Shown: positions 19,141 to 29,621, counted from the first letter of the stretch. The stretch: DNA of 64,000 bases from an uncultured Cyclobacteriaceae bacterium (GCA_937146645.1 CAKZRQ010000063.1:62001-126000); one strand, 5' to 3'. Made by a program: numbers and translations. The notes: generated by a model not told the origin, from the sequence alone.

Positions 19141-19710
19141 TTAGCTTTGTAGGTAAGCTTTGATCGCATAATACAAAATAAAAACAAACAATAAGCCAAT
19201 GTTATAGGAAAGATACTTAATAGATAAGTTCACATTCTTAAACTTTGCGGCAGTAATTTTGGCGTTCACAAAGACCTGCTCACCGAGTTGGCGGTAAAGA
19301 GGACTTGCTTTTTTAGTTATTCGCTCAAGTTCCCTCACATAGTCTTTTATTCCACCATATTCCTTTAGGATATCCCCAAAAAAGAATACCGAATTGTCAA
19401 ACTTATCCTCGATTTGAGGCATGAAGCATCGAAAGCTGAAATAGATGGATACCACGCTAAACACGAACCAAAAGACCATGAAAATATAGACTGCTGGATC
19501 ATCCGAAGCTGTGGTGAATAAGTGATCTGAGAACTGGAAGAAAAAATTAAAGAGCAGACCATAAAAAGAAAGAACCAAGCCCGCCTTAATCTCAGATGCC
19601 TTGATAAGATCCCTTAAATAATTAATGAGATACCAGTAGTTATCCACTGGATTCAGACCTGCATCGAATTTAGGTTCTTTATCGTATTCTTCTTCTATTT
19701 TCTCACTCAT
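19141..19710 (-). CDS. Pycsar-effector-type (PycTM/DUF5706) membrane protein
   Basis: A 189-residue protein with three hydrophobic segments (about 41-62, 74-96 and 165-187). The stretch YLRDLIKASEIKAGLVLSF leading into the first helix is the hallmark of the PycTM family, membrane effectors of the Pycsar cyclic-pyrimidine antiphage systems that damage the inner membrane when activated. No pyrimidine cyclase (PycC) is found in this window, so this is not a complete Pycsar operon. The coupled HD-domain gene could control the signal or replace the cyclase-linked switch (inference). Upstream, at 19768-19782, is a perfect palindrome. Confidence 0.75.
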   Translation of the reverse strand: MSEKIEEEYDKEPKFDAGLNPVDNYWYLINYLRDLIKASEIKAGLVLSFYGLLFNFFFQFSDHLFTTASDDPAVYIFMVFWFVFSVVSIYFSFRCFMPQIEDKFDNSVFFFGDILKEYGGIKDYVRELERITKKASPLYRQLGEQVFVNAKITAAKFKNVNLSIKYLSYNIGLLFVFILYYAIKAYLQS

Positions 19711-19767
19711 TAAGTGTGCAAGGCAACGACCAAAAATTTAAAATCCAAATAATCTTTGTATAAACCA

Positions 19768-19782
19768 AGCTAATTATTAGCT
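19768..19782. promoter_or_regulatory. 15-nt palindrome upstream of the PycTM/HD pair
   Basis: AGCTAATTATTAGCT is a perfect inverted repeat with a one-base centre, about 60 nt before the PycTM-like ATG. It could be an operator or a short hairpin; nothing decides this. Confidence 0.35.
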
Positions 19783-19826
19783 AATGCAACAATGTTTCAT
19801 AAATGAACCGGAAAAAATTTGGTTTC

Positions 19827-20936
19827 TCAGTTCTCAAATCTTTGGTAGATCAACCTGAGAAACTCCTGAACTGGATCTGAATTTATATCCCAATTCATCT
19901 CCTCCACATATCGAGCATCGATATAATTCACTGCCTCTTCGAATCCATTACTGGCATCAATCTTCTTGAGAGCGTGCATAAGCAAGTCAGAGTTTCCTTC
20001 AAATAGCTCCTTGGTAAACATAAAGCGTTGGTTAATGGCAAGACTTTCAGCCAAGCTACTCACTACTGATTTCATCCCTGGGTAAGACTCCACCTCAAAC
20101 TGACGTTTAAGCTCAGCCGCATTTAGTTTTCCACTAGGATTAGAAATAGCAGGTTGCTCCTGGATCGGCTCTGGCTCGGCAGACGGTTCTTCTTCTTTTA
20201 TTTCTGGTAGAGGTTCTTCCCCTACTTTTTCCTCCACGGCAGGACTTGCTACCGTTTCCGTTTTACCAACTGAGTCAAAAAAGGATTCACCAGAGGAAGT
20301 GTCCAATCCGCTTGAATCAGAACCCAAGTAAGCATCCAAATCAAATGGAGCTACATCACCCAATGTTGCGAGAAGAAGGTTCTGAGACTCTAAGTCATCT
20401 TTGATTACTTGATAGTTTGCGGCAATTGCCTTGAGATACGGTTCTTTCTCCAGCCCAAAACCAGCTTTGTCAATAAGGAAAGAGATAACAGGCACATGCC
20501 ACTTATAGTACTTCTGATTATCCTTAAGATATTCATTAATATGATCTTTTGGTGCTCGCTCGATTTCAGCCTTGAAATAGGAAACTGGATCTGTTGCAAC
20601 TTGAATAGCGGCCTTGGTAGCACTTTCAAGCAGTGGCTGGAAATCTGACTTCTCCACCTTTATTCTTTTTGAAAGAATATTCATGAAGTTGGTCAGTGCA
20701 TCATGGACCGTGATATCTCGGTAATCGAAGTAGGGATTGCTCTTCAGCTTCTCCAGTTCATCTTGCCACTGAGAAAAAAGCTCCTTCAGCACAAAAAAAT
20801 TCACCTGAGTACTATTAGTCAGACTCACGATATCTTGTCCGGAGATGAATTGCTTCCCAGTGAAAAACTTTTTACAAACCTCACTCGCATATTGAGAGGC
20901 ATAATTTTCTAAATATTTGCTGTTAATTTGGTCCAC
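19827..20936 (-). CDS. Conserved Bacteroidota protein of unknown function
   Basis: A 369-residue soluble protein with no signal peptide or membrane segment. Residues 1-200 are mostly helical, residues 205-270 are an acidic, Pro/Glu/Ser-rich linker, and residues 275-369 form a second helical domain (ESLAINQRFMFTKELFEGN ... FLRLIYQRFEN) that I have the impression is conserved in the phylum. The start is GTG at 20936; an in-frame stop lies just upstream and the next Met is far inside. It ends 116 nt before the PycTM-like start, on the same strand, and is divergent from the ferredoxin gene with a gap of about 32 nt. No function is assigned. Confidence 0.75.
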   Translation of the reverse strand: MDQINSKYLENYASQYASEVCKKFFTGKQFISGQDIVSLTNSTQVNFFVLKELFSQWQDELEKLKSNPYFDYRDITVHDALTNFMNILSKRIKVEKSDFQPLLESATKAAIQVATDPVSYFKAEIERAPKDHINEYLKDNQKYYKWHVPVISFLIDKAGFGLEKEPYLKAIAANYQVIKDDLESQNLLLATLGDVAPFDLDAYLGSDSSGLDTSSGESFFDSVGKTETVASPAVEEKVGEEPLPEIKEEEPSAEPEPIQEQPAISNPSGKLNAAELKRQFEVESYPGMKSVVSSLAESLAINQRFMFTKELFEGNSDLLMHALKKIDASNGFEEAVNYIDARYVEEMNWDINSDPVQEFLRLIYQRFEN

Positions 20937-20968
20937 AGTAAATCAGATTAAAATAAATCAACGCGTCG

Positions 20969-21295
20969 ATGCCCAAAATCATCATTGAAAACATGTTTGA
21001 TTTCGAAATAAATACAAACGACGGCAATCGTAAAGTTATTGATTTAATTCACGAAAATCGCATAGATTGGATGCATGCCTGTGGGAAAAAAGGTAGATGT
21101 ACCACGTGCAAAATGATCATGGTAGATGGAGAAAAAAACCTCTCACCCATGAATGAATTTGAAAGGCGATTTTTTGATTTAGGAAGATTAAAGCTAGGGG
21201 AGCGTTTGGCTTGCCAAAGCATTATAGAAAAGGGCGTAATCAGAATTCGGGTGGCAGAACCAAACAAGTTCCCACATATGAAGTATAGCGATTGA
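20969..21295 (+). CDS. 2Fe-2S ferredoxin
   Basis: A 108-residue single-domain plant-type ferredoxin. The cluster ligands are Cys38, Cys44, Cys47 ([13 protein letters not shown]) and Cys82 (ERLACQS). It carries electrons at low potential in the cytoplasm; the partner is not evident. It comes one base before tdk, so the two are cotranscribed. Confidence 0.9.
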   Translation: MPKIIIENMFDFEINTNDGNRKVIDLIHENRIDWMHACGKKGRCTTCKMIMVDGEKNLSPMNEFERRFFDLGRLKLGERLACQSIIEKGVIRIRVAEPNKFPHMKYSD

Positions 21296-21296
21296 T

Positions 21297-21881
21297 ATGT
21301 TTATAGAACCGAGCATTGGTAAAAAACAGGGACCGGAAACCAAAGGCCAAATCGAGGTAATCTGCGGATGTATGTTTTCCGGTAAAACCGAAGAGCTACT
21401 TCGAAGACTCAACCGTGCCATCATAGCTAAGCAAAAAGTGGAAATCTTCAAGCCAAGTGTCGATAAGAGATATGATACTACCGAGGTGGTGAGCCATGAT
21501 GATACCAGAATTCGGTCCACACCCGTTAATTTTGCTGAGGATATTTTACTTCTCACAGGGGATTGTGATGTGGTAGGAATTGACGAGGTGCAGTTTTTTG
21601 ATTCCCAGATTGTATCGGTGGCTACAAAATTGGCAAATCAAGGCAAACGGGTAATCGTAGCAGGATTGGATATGGATTTTAAAGGAAAGCCTTTTGAACC
21701 GGTTCCTCAGCTCATGGCTATCGCCGAATATGTCACCAAGCTCCATGCGATTTGCATGAAATGTGGTGACCTTGCTTCTTTCTCTTTCCGCAAAACTTCA
21801 GCAGAGGGACAGGTCCTTCTGGGAGAAAAAGAAACCTATGAAGCCAGGTGTAGAAAGTGCTTTTATGAAGACCTTGAATAA
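21297..21881 (+). CDS. tdk: Thymidine kinase, type II
   Basis: Phosphorylates thymidine to dTMP in the salvage pathway. Walker A GCMFSGKT at 24-31, the Walker B/catalytic region DEVQFF at 96-101 (Glu97 as the base), and four zinc-binding Cys at 153, 156, 185 and 188 as in the human TK1-like family. 194 residues is normal. The next gene, porZ, starts inside its last 17 nt. Confidence 0.96.
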   Translation: MFIEPSIGKKQGPETKGQIEVICGCMFSGKTEELLRRLNRAIIAKQKVEIFKPSVDKRYDTTEVVSHDDTRIRSTPVNFAEDILLLTGDCDVVGIDEVQFFDSQIVSVATKLANQGKRVIVAGLDMDFKGKPFEPVPQLMAIAEYVTKLHAICMKCGDLASFSFRKTSAEGQVLLGEKETYEARCRKCFYEDLE

Positions 21882-24039
21882 GTCCTTATTCCTTTTCTCT
21901 TGGATTCTGTTATTGTCCTCTTTGCCGCTTTTCGGGCAGCAGGCAGTGGGCAATTGGCGATATCATTCCACCTATACTCAAGGCGAAAAGATATCTGGAA
22001 GCGATAATCAAAGTCTCTTTGTATTAAGTCCTAATAGCCTCTATTATTTTTCAGGCCCAAATGAAGAATTGGATGAGCTAAACCGGATCGAGGGTCTATC
22101 GACCCAAAGCCTTCAAAGTCTATTCTTTGACGATTCACAGAATCAATTGCTTGTGGCCCATCAGAATGGAATCATTGATTTTATTTCTGAATCGGATATC
22201 ATTCCCTTTTTCGGAATTCGGGACAGTGAGTTTATTCCAGACAAAACGTTAACCGGATTTTCAAGTCAAAACGAACAGGTTTGGGTTTCAGGGAGCTTTG
22301 GCTTTGCCGAAATCGATCTCCAAAATGAAATCCTAAAAGAAACTTATCTGAATCTTGGGGAGAATGGAGAAGAGCTGCGAGTCTTTAGTGTAGCAAGTAA
22401 TTCAACTCACATTTTTATTGGTACCGAGGAAGGAATTCGATTTGCATCTTTGGATTCCAATCTAAAGGATTTTAGGTCTTGGAATTCAGTTTCTGGTTCA
22501 GAAGAAACTATTTGGGGGAATCTGACCATTGATGGGGCAGCTCAGTGGGCATTAAGCCAAAGCGGAGAAATCGTAGAGTTTTCTATTTCAGGAATAGAGT
22601 TCCTGGTTGGGATTAATGGAGCAAGAAATTTAAAATCCATTGATGGAGAGGTCTATTTTCAAATAGAGAATCAGGTTTTCTCACTTGATGATTCTGGTAA
22701 TTTTAGTCTAATCGACCAATCAGCAGCTCCTCTGCAAGACTTTTGGGTGAACGAATCAGGCCTCAATTATTTGATCCAAAATGAAGGGATTCTAATTTCA
22801 GGTGAAACAGAAGAGATCGCCCCAAATGGACCTGTAAGCAATTCGAATGGGCTGGGCATGATTGATAGTAATCCTCTCTCTTTTCCCGCTAGATACGATA
22901 TAAATGAGGGTGTGATTGCCTCAGCTTCTTCAATGACGAGTGCTTTAGAATCTGGTACTTGGAAAGAAATTAATACTCCTGACTCTGTGACGGCCTCAAT
23001 TACCTGGAATGGTGAAAACTATCGGGGCACTCCAAGTGGCCTATGGAAATCCAATGGAGAAGCCTTGGAAAAACTCTCCTTACCAAATGGAGAAGATGAA
23101 CTACCCATTAGTGCCTTTGCCACGGATGCTCAAGGAAATCTCTGGGTAGGTGTATTTGATCAGGATAGTAGATTATTCAGACTAGATTCCGAAGGAATTC
23201 AGTCTATACCTGTCCCTGGCTTACTCCTTTCAAGAAAACTTGTGACAGATCTTCAATCAAGAGTCTGGATAGTCCAAGGAAATCGCTTTGGGAGAACTTT
23301 ACGGCTTTTCGATCCTGATACTGGGAGGTCACTGAGCTTTGGCTCTGCCTCAAATATCGGTGGACTTCCAGATAATCGAGTGAATGATATTCTGCTTGAT
23401 CGGTCTGATCGCCTTTGGATGGCGACCGATCGCGGAGTTGCTTTCTTTCCTTCCGCTTCACTTTTGGACGAATCCAGCACTATTCAAGCCTTGACTCCTT
23501 TGATCAATAATCGACCGGTTCTTGCCGGAGATGAGGTGAGTTCTATTACTCAACTCTCGGATGACTCCTTTTTTACTGGAACGAATGCATCCGGGCTTTG
23601 GCACTTCGAATCAAACTTTGAAGCTATCAAAGCCAATTACACCTTCGAAAACAGCCCCATTCCTTCCAATCAAGTCCTTAGTCTCATGGACGATCCGAAA
23701 GAAGGTGAGCTTTTCGCGCTTTTTCAGGAGGGAATCATAAGCTTGAGAACCGGTATTAAGGAGAGCTTTGGTGAGCTGGATGAATTGAAGATTTTCCCAA
23801 ACCCTGTAACTGAGCAATTCGATGGAGTCTTGACCATCGAAGGCCTGGTGGACAATGTAGATGTCCTCATCACTGATACCGCTGGTAATGCAGTCTTCAG
23901 AACCTTCGCGCAAGGCGGTTCATTAACCTGGAATTTACAGGATGGCAATGGAGCCAGACTGAAAACCGGTGTTTATCTGGTTTACGTTTTGGACTCGAAT
24001 GGAAATCAGCGTGCAAGGGGTAAATTTTTAGTGATCTAG
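21865..24039 (+). CDS. porZ: PorZ-like type IX secretion protein (beta-propeller, sorting domain)
   Basis: A 724-residue exported protein. I start it at ATG 21865, because [20 protein letters not shown] then gives a proper signal peptide; longer starts lie deep in tdk. The mature part is made of two-component-regulator-type propeller repeats (for example [38 protein letters not shown]) and ends in a T9SS type A sorting domain ([11 protein letters not shown] ... [12 protein letters not shown]). In Porphyromonas gingivalis PorZ sits on the surface and helps the PorU sortase attach anionic LPS to cargo. The place just before recO agrees with this assignment. It overlaps tdk by 17 nt. Confidence 0.85.
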   Translation: MKTLNKSLFLFSWILLLSSLPLFGQQAVGNWRYHSTYTQGEKISGSDNQSLFVLSPNSLYYFSGPNEELDELNRIEGLSTQSLQSLFFDDSQNQLLVAHQNGIIDFISESDIIPFFGIRDSEFIPDKTLTGFSSQNEQVWVSGSFGFAEIDLQNEILKETYLNLGENGEELRVFSVASNSTHIFIGTEEGIRFASLDSNLKDFRSWNSVSGSEETIWGNLTIDGAAQWALSQSGEIVEFSISGIEFLVGINGARNLKSIDGEVYFQIENQVFSLDDSGNFSLIDQSAAPLQDFWVNESGLNYLIQNEGILISGETEEIAPNGPVSNSNGLGMIDSNPLSFPARYDINEGVIASASSMTSALESGTWKEINTPDSVTASITWNGENYRGTPSGLWKSNGEALEKLSLPNGEDELPISAFATDAQGNLWVGVFDQDSRLFRLDSEGIQSIPVPGLLLSRKLVTDLQSRVWIVQGNRFGRTLRLFDPDTGRSLSFGSASNIGGLPDNRVNDILLDRSDRLWMATDRGVAFFPSASLLDESSTIQALTPLINNRPVLAGDEVSSITQLSDDSFFTGTNASGLWHFESNFEAIKANYTFENSPIPSNQVLSLMDDPKEGELFALFQEGIISLRTGIKESFGELDELKIFPNPVTEQFDGVLTIEGLVDNVDVLITDTAGNAVFRTFAQGGSLTWNLQDGNGARLKTGVYLVYVLDSNGNQRARGKFLVI

Positions 24040-24040
24040 T

Positions 24041-24730
24041 ATGCTTCGCAAAACCAGTGGCATAGTCCTGAATTACATCAAGTACAAGGAAACCAGCATC
24101 ATCGCGAGGATCTTTACTCGGGAGCTAGGGCTGAAAAGCTATATCATCAACGGGGTTCGGAGCAAAAGTGGAAAAAACAAGATTGGATTTTACCAACCCA
24201 TGACCTTGCTCGATCTGGTGGTCTATGATAAAGGAAATGCAGGGCTCCAAAGAATCTCGGAAACCAAGCTTGCCTACCCCAGTAAGCAAATCCCATTTGA
24301 CTTTCGACGAACCAGTATCTCTCTATTTATGGCTGAGGTAATCGGGAAATCTATTTTTGATGATTACCAGAATGAAAGTCTTTTTGATTTTATCCATCAA
24401 AGCGTACTTCATCTGGACAGTGCTCGGGTGAACCTTGCTCACTTTCCCTGTATTTTTCTGATTAGTCAGGCCAAGTACCTGGGCTTTGCGCCAGCAGATT
24501 CAGATGAATTTTTCATGGAATCCAAGATTCAACCATTTGGACCAGAGGAATTAGAGTCGGTGAAATACTTTGTGGAACAAGCCTTACAAAATGGCTTTGC
24601 CTGCAATCAAAAGATCACGAAACCGAATCGACAACAATTATTGGATTACCTAAAAGATTTCTATTCCCGGCATATGGATCAGGATTTAGAGTGGAAAACA
24701 CTGGATGTGCTAAGGCAGATTTCCAGCTAA
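24041..24730 (+). CDS. recO: DNA repair protein RecO
   Basis: A 229-residue recombination mediator that helps RecA load on SSB-covered DNA. The N-terminal OB fold (TSGIVLNYIKYKETSIIARIF) and the helical C-terminal part are typical; the zinc-binding Cys cluster of some RecO proteins is not present. It begins 1 nt after porZ. Confidence 0.92.
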   Translation: MLRKTSGIVLNYIKYKETSIIARIFTRELGLKSYIINGVRSKSGKNKIGFYQPMTLLDLVVYDKGNAGLQRISETKLAYPSKQIPFDFRRTSISLFMAEVIGKSIFDDYQNESLFDFIHQSVLHLDSARVNLAHFPCIFLISQAKYLGFAPADSDEFFMESKIQPFGPEELESVKYFVEQALQNGFACNQKITKPNRQQLLDYLKDFYSRHMDQDLEWKTLDVLRQISS

Positions 24731-24751
24731 TTTTGATATGCGCAAATAATA

Positions 24752-24783
24752 TTTGTTAAATACGTTAGCAAGGCGTAATATTG
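24752..24783 (+). promoter_or_regulatory. Candidate promoter of rho
   Basis: TTTG (24752-24755), 20 nt, then TAATATTG (24776-24783), one mismatch to TAnnTTTG. This leaves a leader of about 120 nt before the rho ATG. Confidence 0.45.
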
Positions 24784-24908
24784 TGCCAACACGATGAATA
24801 ACAAGTCATCCCACTTTGACTTGAGCTTTTCTTGCAGACTTTTTGCTCCAAAAGATATTCATCACCCGAAATACCGATTCTACATTTTATTTATTTCATA
24901 CCCTTTTT

Positions 24909-26669
24909 ATGTACAACATAGAAGAACTCAGAATCAGACTTCTGTCTGAGCTAAAAGAAATTGCTGAGGAACTCAAGGTCAAAAACTTCAAAAGTTTGAA
25001 GAAGGATGAGCTTATCTACGCCATTCTTGACCAGCAGGCCATCTTGCCTGAAAATGCCCTCCCAAAGAAGAAGCCTTCAGCAGCGGAAGCAAAGCCAGAG
25101 CAGGAATCAAAGCCACAACCTAAAAGAAAGCCTGCGGCGAGAAAGCCAAAAGAAGGCGAAGAAGAGGCTCCTTACAAGCCAAAATTCAAAAGACAAAACG
25201 TTAAGGAATCTGCTCCTGCGGAAACTAGCACTGAAGAAGTCCCTGCTGAAGAGAAGGCTGAAGCAAAACCAAAATACGAGAGAAAAGGTCGTAAACCTGC
25301 CGAAAAAACTGAATCCTCTGAAGACGGCAAAACCTTCCGCCCCAGAAGAAAGGTAGTCGAGCCGGTAGCCACCGATGGTTCCGAAACTGATGAGACTCCT
25401 GCAGAGACTCCAGCACCTACGCCTCCATCTGCTCCGGCTGAAGAAACCGAACGACCACATAACAATCGCGGAAGAAGAAATTCAAGATCTGGCGATCAAA
25501 ACGACAACGACAATAATAACGGTCGTAAAAGACCACAGTCTAATGTTCGTGAGTTTGACGGAGTGATTGAAAATGAAGGAGTACTTGAGATGATGCAGGA
25601 AGGTTATGGTTTCCTTAGATCTCTAGACTACAATTACCTTGCTTCACCAGATGATATTTATGTTTCACCAAGCCAGGTGAAACTATTTGGATTGAAAACC
25701 GGAGATCATATCAAAGGATCCATCCGCCCTCCAAAAGAAGGTGAAAAGTACTTTGCCCTACTGAAAATCGATACGGTTAATGGTAAAACGATTGACGAAA
25801 TCAGAGATCGTGTTCCTTTCCAGTATTTGACCCCACTTTTCCCTGAAGAGCGATTAAACCTTACCACTACCCCGGATAAGTACTCTACCCGAGTGCTGGA
25901 CCTCTTCGCTCCTATCGGTAAAGGTCAAAGAGGAATGATCGTAGCGCAGCCTAAAACCGGTAAGACAGTTCTTCTTCAACAGATCGCTAACTCGATCACA
26001 AGAAATCACCCTGAGGTTCATTTGATGATTCTGTTGATCGATGAGCGTCCTGAGGAAGTTACCGATATGGCCAGGTCAGTTAACGCCGAAGTCATTTCTT
26101 CAACATTTGATGAGACTGCTGACCGTCACGTGAAGGTTTCTAATATCGTATTAGAAAAAGCAAAGAGAATGGTGGAAGTTGGACACGATGTAGTTATTCT
26201 TTTGGATTCTATTACGCGACTTGCTAGAGCTCATAATACAGTGGTTCCGAGCTCAGGAAAGATTCTTTCCGGTGGTGTGGATGCCAATGCTCTTCATAAG
26301 CCAAAGAGATTCTTCGGAGCTGCGAGGAATGTAGAGAATGGTGGGTCTTTGACTATCATTGCTACTGCTCTAGTAGAAACCGGTTCAAAAATGGACGAGG
26401 TAATCTTCGAGGAATTCAAAGGAACCGGTAACATGGAACTTGCTTTGGACAGAAAACTGGCCAACCGAAGAATCTATCCTTCTATCGATGTTTTGGCATC
26501 TGGTACCAGAAGAGAAGATCTTCTAATGGACAAGGAAGAGATGCAAAGAGTATGGATTTTGCGCAAGCTGATGAGCGATATGACCTCTCAGGAGTCAATG
26601 GAATTCCTTCTTCAGCGAATGAAGGGAACACGAGACAATGCAGAATTCCTGATCAGCATGAACGGATAA
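24909..26669 (+). CDS. rho: Transcription termination factor Rho with long disordered insertion
   Basis: The RNA helicase that ends untranslated transcripts. I start it at ATG 24909 ([20 protein letters not shown]), the usual Rho_N helix start, not at an earlier frame start in the leader. Rho_N is residues 1-45. Residues 50-215 are a Lys/Glu/Pro/Arg-rich, then Asn/Asp/Arg-rich low-complexity insertion. The cold-shock RNA-binding domain follows ([22 protein letters not shown]) and then the RecA-like ATPase with Walker A AQPKTGKT at 346-353, [13 protein letters not shown], and the Q/R-loop region. 586 residues against about 420 in E. coli. Such disordered insertions drive phase separation of Rho in Bacteroides thetaiotaomicron. 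Confidence 0.96.
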   Translation: MYNIEELRIRLLSELKEIAEELKVKNFKSLKKDELIYAILDQQAILPENALPKKKPSAAEAKPEQESKPQPKRKPAARKPKEGEEEAPYKPKFKRQNVKESAPAETSTEEVPAEEKAEAKPKYERKGRKPAEKTESSEDGKTFRPRRKVVEPVATDGSETDETPAETPAPTPPSAPAEETERPHNNRGRRNSRSGDQNDNDNNNGRKRPQSNVREFDGVIENEGVLEMMQEGYGFLRSLDYNYLASPDDIYVSPSQVKLFGLKTGDHIKGSIRPPKEGEKYFALLKIDTVNGKTIDEIRDRVPFQYLTPLFPEERLNLTTTPDKYSTRVLDLFAPIGKGQRGMIVAQPKTGKTVLLQQIANSITRNHPEVHLMILLIDERPEEVTDMARSVNAEVISSTFDETADRHVKVSNIVLEKAKRMVEVGHDVVILLDSITRLARAHNTVVPSSGKILSGGVDANALHKPKRFFGAARNVENGGSLTIIATALVETGSKMDEVIFEEFKGTGNMELALDRKLANRRIYPSIDVLASGTRREDLLMDKEEMQRVWILRKLMSDMTSQESMEFLLQRMKGTRDNAEFLISMNG

Positions 26670-26695
26670 ATAAGAAAAACAATCAACCAATTAAG

Positions 26696-26725
26696 AACCC
26701 CAGGTCGAAAGGCTTGGGGTTTTTT
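26696..26725 (+). terminator. Terminator after rho
   Basis: Stem AACCCCA/TGGGGTT of 7 bp, extended by two more pairs including one wobble, followed by a T-run. Lies 27 nt after the rho stop. Confidence 0.88.
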
Positions 26726-26867
26726 GATGGTCAAGTGTTCATACATAGGTAAAGAAGCAAAGTCAAATTTTTTATTAAAATATTGCTATTTATTTGAAGA
26801 GAGGTATTCGTTTGAACCACAGTTTGCTTATTTTTATTTCCATTTGACAAACTTTTAACCCTGTCGA

Positions 26868-29105
26868 ATGGTAGAAAAGGTGTTGCTCCCCTTTAAAACC
26901 ATATCGCTCAATCGATTAACCCCACTATGGGGTTTTATTTTCTTGTTGGGGTTTTCGGTTTCATTCTTGAACCCATCGCGCTCCGTAGCTCAATGTACAG
27001 GTACCGAGACCTTCGATTACACGGGAGGATTTCAAACTTTTTTCGTTCCAGCTAATGTAACCTCTATTACCGTAGAAGCTTGGGGAGGAGGAGGAGCTGG
27101 TGCTGATGCTTTTTTCACCTCTACAGGTGGCGGTGGCTCTGGAGCATATGAAATTTTGACTTTGACCGTGAGCCCCGGTGAACCTTTAGGCGTTTTCGTG
27201 GGACAAGGTGGTGTTGGATCTGGCGCAGATGGTGGACAAACTTATGTCACAAGAGATTCTAACTCTCCAATTTCAGATGCCATCTTAGTAGTTAATGGAG
27301 GTTCTGGAGCCCCAGATGGGGGGTTTTTCGTTGGAGATGGAGGAGAAGGAGGAACCGTTTTTACATACTCAGGAATTCCAGCTTCCGATTTTGGTCCAAG
27401 GACCCAACTACCAGGAACCGATGGTGGAGATGCTGGATTTTCGGGGATATTTCCAGTTGGCGGGGATGGAGCTGACGCTCCATCCTCTGGTGGGACTGGT
27501 GGAGCTGGTTCATTTCTTGGAAATGGAGGTACCGGAAATGTACCTGGAGGTGGTGGCGGAGGAACTGCTGGTGTTGGCTCTTCCGGAGGAGCAGGAGGAA
27601 ATGGCAGAGTGATTATCACATATACTTGCGCTACAATACCATGTGGAACCATTTTAGATGACGGGGCAATAAGTGGAACCACTGTTATCGAATTTACATC
27701 AGACTGTACCTGGGATGCCCCGGAAGGATTAAGTCAATTTGAGGTATTGGCTATCGGAGGAGGTGCAGGTGGAGGAGGAAGAAACGACTCGGGAGGCGGA
27801 GGTGCTGGTGGAATCGTCCAAGCAACCGCAGTTATATCCGATCCAGATGGTTTGCCAGCGGGTACTAGTTATGATATCGTTATCGGTTCTGGTGGATCAG
27901 GCGGAACTAGTACCAACAACGATGCTTCTAATGGTGGAAATGACGGAGATCAAACAAGTTTTGATTTGGGTGGAACTTATGAAATAATCGCCGGTGGCGG
28001 TGGCGGTGGAGCATCCCAAGATAGAGCTAATGCAGGTAATGGGGGAGTTTCTTCCATTGCGAGCACAACGGGTTTCACATCAAGTACTCTTGTGGGTGGA
28101 AGTGGTGGAGGCCAGAGAAGAACAGCTGGTTCAGCAGGATCAGGAAGTGTGGGTGGAGGCAACGGTGGTGCCGGAGCGAATAGTGGTGGAAATTCTGGTG
28201 GAGGCGGTGGAGGATCTGCTGGCCCAGGAAGTTCTGCTTCCGGCAACGATGGCGGAGATGGTGGAGATGGCCTTCAATTTTCTTCATTTGATTTAGACCA
28301 AAATCGATTCTTCTCTGCTGGAGGAGGAGGAGGAGGAAATGCCTTAGCGACTGGGGGAAGCGGCTCATCAGGCGGAGATGGAGGAAGCCAAGCAGGCTCC
28401 AATGCTGGACAGAATGCAAACAGTCCTGGATCAGGGGGTGGCGGATCAAGAACTAATGGGGCAACGGGTGGAAATGGAGCCGATGGAATCGTATTCATTA
28501 GATTCGACAACTTCCGAATCCTGCCTGTAGAATACGCTTACTTTGAAGCAAGGTATCAATCCACTGATAGACAGGCAGAGCTTTTATGGGGTACCAGTAG
28601 TGAATGGGAAAATTCTCACTTCGATATAGAACGCTCCATCAACAATGTCTCCTCATGGGAATCCATAGGCCGAGTGGAAGGTCAGGGTTATTCTGAGGTG
28701 TTGGTGGATTATCTCTTTATTGATAAGAATCTCCCTGTTTCAGGAGGCAATATTTTTTACCGATTAAAGCAAAATGACTTTAACGGAGATTTCTCATATA
28801 GTGAAACCCGAGGCATCCAGGTTGAGCCCCTATCCGGCACCAAATTCTGGAGGGTATATCCCAACCCAACCGATGGCGATCCTTTCACTATTGCCATGCT
28901 TAATCCAGAGGATTACAGAGATGAACCCATTACGCTAAGCGTTATTTCCATGTCAGGAGCAGAACAGTCCTGGTCCATTGTAAACCCTGTAACCATGGGC
29001 CAACTTGCGGGACAATATCTTCTCACTCAGGCTTCAGGCGTATACCTAATTCGAATTACCTGGGGTGATCGAACAGAGACTCATCGAGTAATTCTAGAGA
29101 AGTAA
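26868..29105 (+). CDS. Glycine-rich T9SS-secreted protein, 745 residues
   Basis: Signal peptide of about 41 residues ending SRSVAQ, then two glycine-rich beta domains (about 45-250 and 265-545) that each open with a short strand pattern (TFFVPANVTSITVEAWGGGG; CTWDAPEGLSQFEVLAIGGG) followed by long Gly/Ser/Asn runs. A fibronectin-like module (about 548-660, ILPVEYAYFEARYQ ... IFYRLKQNDFNGDFSYSETR) and a C-terminal T9SS type A sorting domain (WRVYPNPTDGDP ... GVYLIRITWGDR) complete it. The last ~200 residues are closely similar to those of the 4208-residue neighbour, so the two are paralogues. Likely a cell-surface or released adhesin or matrix protein (inference); no enzyme domain seen. Confidence 0.88.
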   Translation: MVEKVLLPFKTISLNRLTPLWGFIFLLGFSVSFLNPSRSVAQCTGTETFDYTGGFQTFFVPANVTSITVEAWGGGGAGADAFFTSTGGGGSGAYEILTLTVSPGEPLGVFVGQGGVGSGADGGQTYVTRDSNSPISDAILVVNGGSGAPDGGFFVGDGGEGGTVFTYSGIPASDFGPRTQLPGTDGGDAGFSGIFPVGGDGADAPSSGGTGGAGSFLGNGGTGNVPGGGGGGTAGVGSSGGAGGNGRVIITYTCATIPCGTILDDGAISGTTVIEFTSDCTWDAPEGLSQFEVLAIGGGAGGGGRNDSGGGGAGGIVQATAVISDPDGLPAGTSYDIVIGSGGSGGTSTNNDASNGGNDGDQTSFDLGGTYEIIAGGGGGGASQDRANAGNGGVSSIASTTGFTSSTLVGGSGGGQRRTAGSAGSGSVGGGNGGAGANSGGNSGGGGGGSAGPGSSASGNDGGDGGDGLQFSSFDLDQNRFFSAGGGGGGNALATGGSGSSGGDGGSQAGSNAGQNANSPGSGGGGSRTNGATGGNGADGIVFIRFDNFRILPVEYAYFEARYQSTDRQAELLWGTSSEWENSHFDIERSINNVSSWESIGRVEGQGYSEVLVDYLFIDKNLPVSGGNIFYRLKQNDFNGDFSYSETRGIQVEPLSGTKFWRVYPNPTDGDPFTIAMLNPEDYRDEPITLSVISMSGAEQSWSIVNPVTMGQLAGQYLLTQASGVYLIRITWGDRTETHRVILEK

Positions 29106-29621
29106 AAGACGCAATACCCAAAACTGATTCCAGAACTCACACATCTCCTTCTACCCTATTTCTGGACTGAATCTTGTAATTGATATCTCAAAAGTAAAAA
29201 CTGCTTGCTTTAAAAAGTGCCGATTTATTCAAATCAATGGATCAAAGCAGATTTAATAAACTATAAATCAGTCATATAAGAATTAATAGAGAATTTACTT
29301 AATCCATAGAATCTGATTATACGGCTTCTACTGTTTTTGGCAAAATTCAACTTTTTGTATGTCAAATGAAGAAAACATATGCTCAAAATAAGATTTTGTT
29401 TTTTAAGATTTTACCATATATTTTTCGCCTAAATTTAGAGTTTTAGAACAAAATGGAAGCGGGAAAGAGAAGAAAAAAGAATGAAGCCATTTACCAATAT
29501 TGGCTTTTGGAAAAGCTATCCATAAACAGTTCAAAACGTCTGCTAATACCCTGAAAATCATGCAATTTTATTAGTACAAAATGCATTTTTTTGTATTTTT
29601 GTAGGTTGTTAACTCTAATGG
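29106..29621. other. 516-nt AT-rich gap between the two glycine-rich genes
   Basis: No RNA gene, repeat or convincing ORF is visible. An open frame of 33 codons (29453-29554, plus strand) has no supporting features. The right end holds the candidate promoter described at 29594. The stretch is strongly AT-rich compared with its neighbours. Confidence 0.6.
29594..29601 (+). promoter_or_regulatory. Candidate -7 element for the 4208-residue gene
   Basis: TATTTTTG fits TAnnTTTG, 20 nt before the ATG at 29622. The surrounding T-rich sequence makes chance matches likely and no clear -33 is seen. Confidence 0.35.

Noticed and set aside
18552-20936. A complete Pycsar antiphage system
   Set aside because: No pyrimidine cyclase is present; the third gene (19827-20936) shows no cyclase motifs.
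24843-24908. A 22-residue N-terminal extension of Rho
   Set aside because: The ATG at 24909 begins the canonical Rho_N helix and the upstream codons look like leader sequence.
24794-24949. A 51-codon upstream frame overlapping the rho start
   Set aside because: It starts at the predicted transcript start and has no supporting composition; a regulatory uORF is possible but not supported.
27242-28510. Several long proline-rich minus-strand frames across the glycine-rich genes
   Set aside because: They are the antisense of GGN glycine codons (reading CCN proline); no signal, domain or start context supports them.
29453-29554. A 33-codon frame before the giant gene
   Set aside because: No start context, conservation cue or domain; likely chance in an AT-rich gap.
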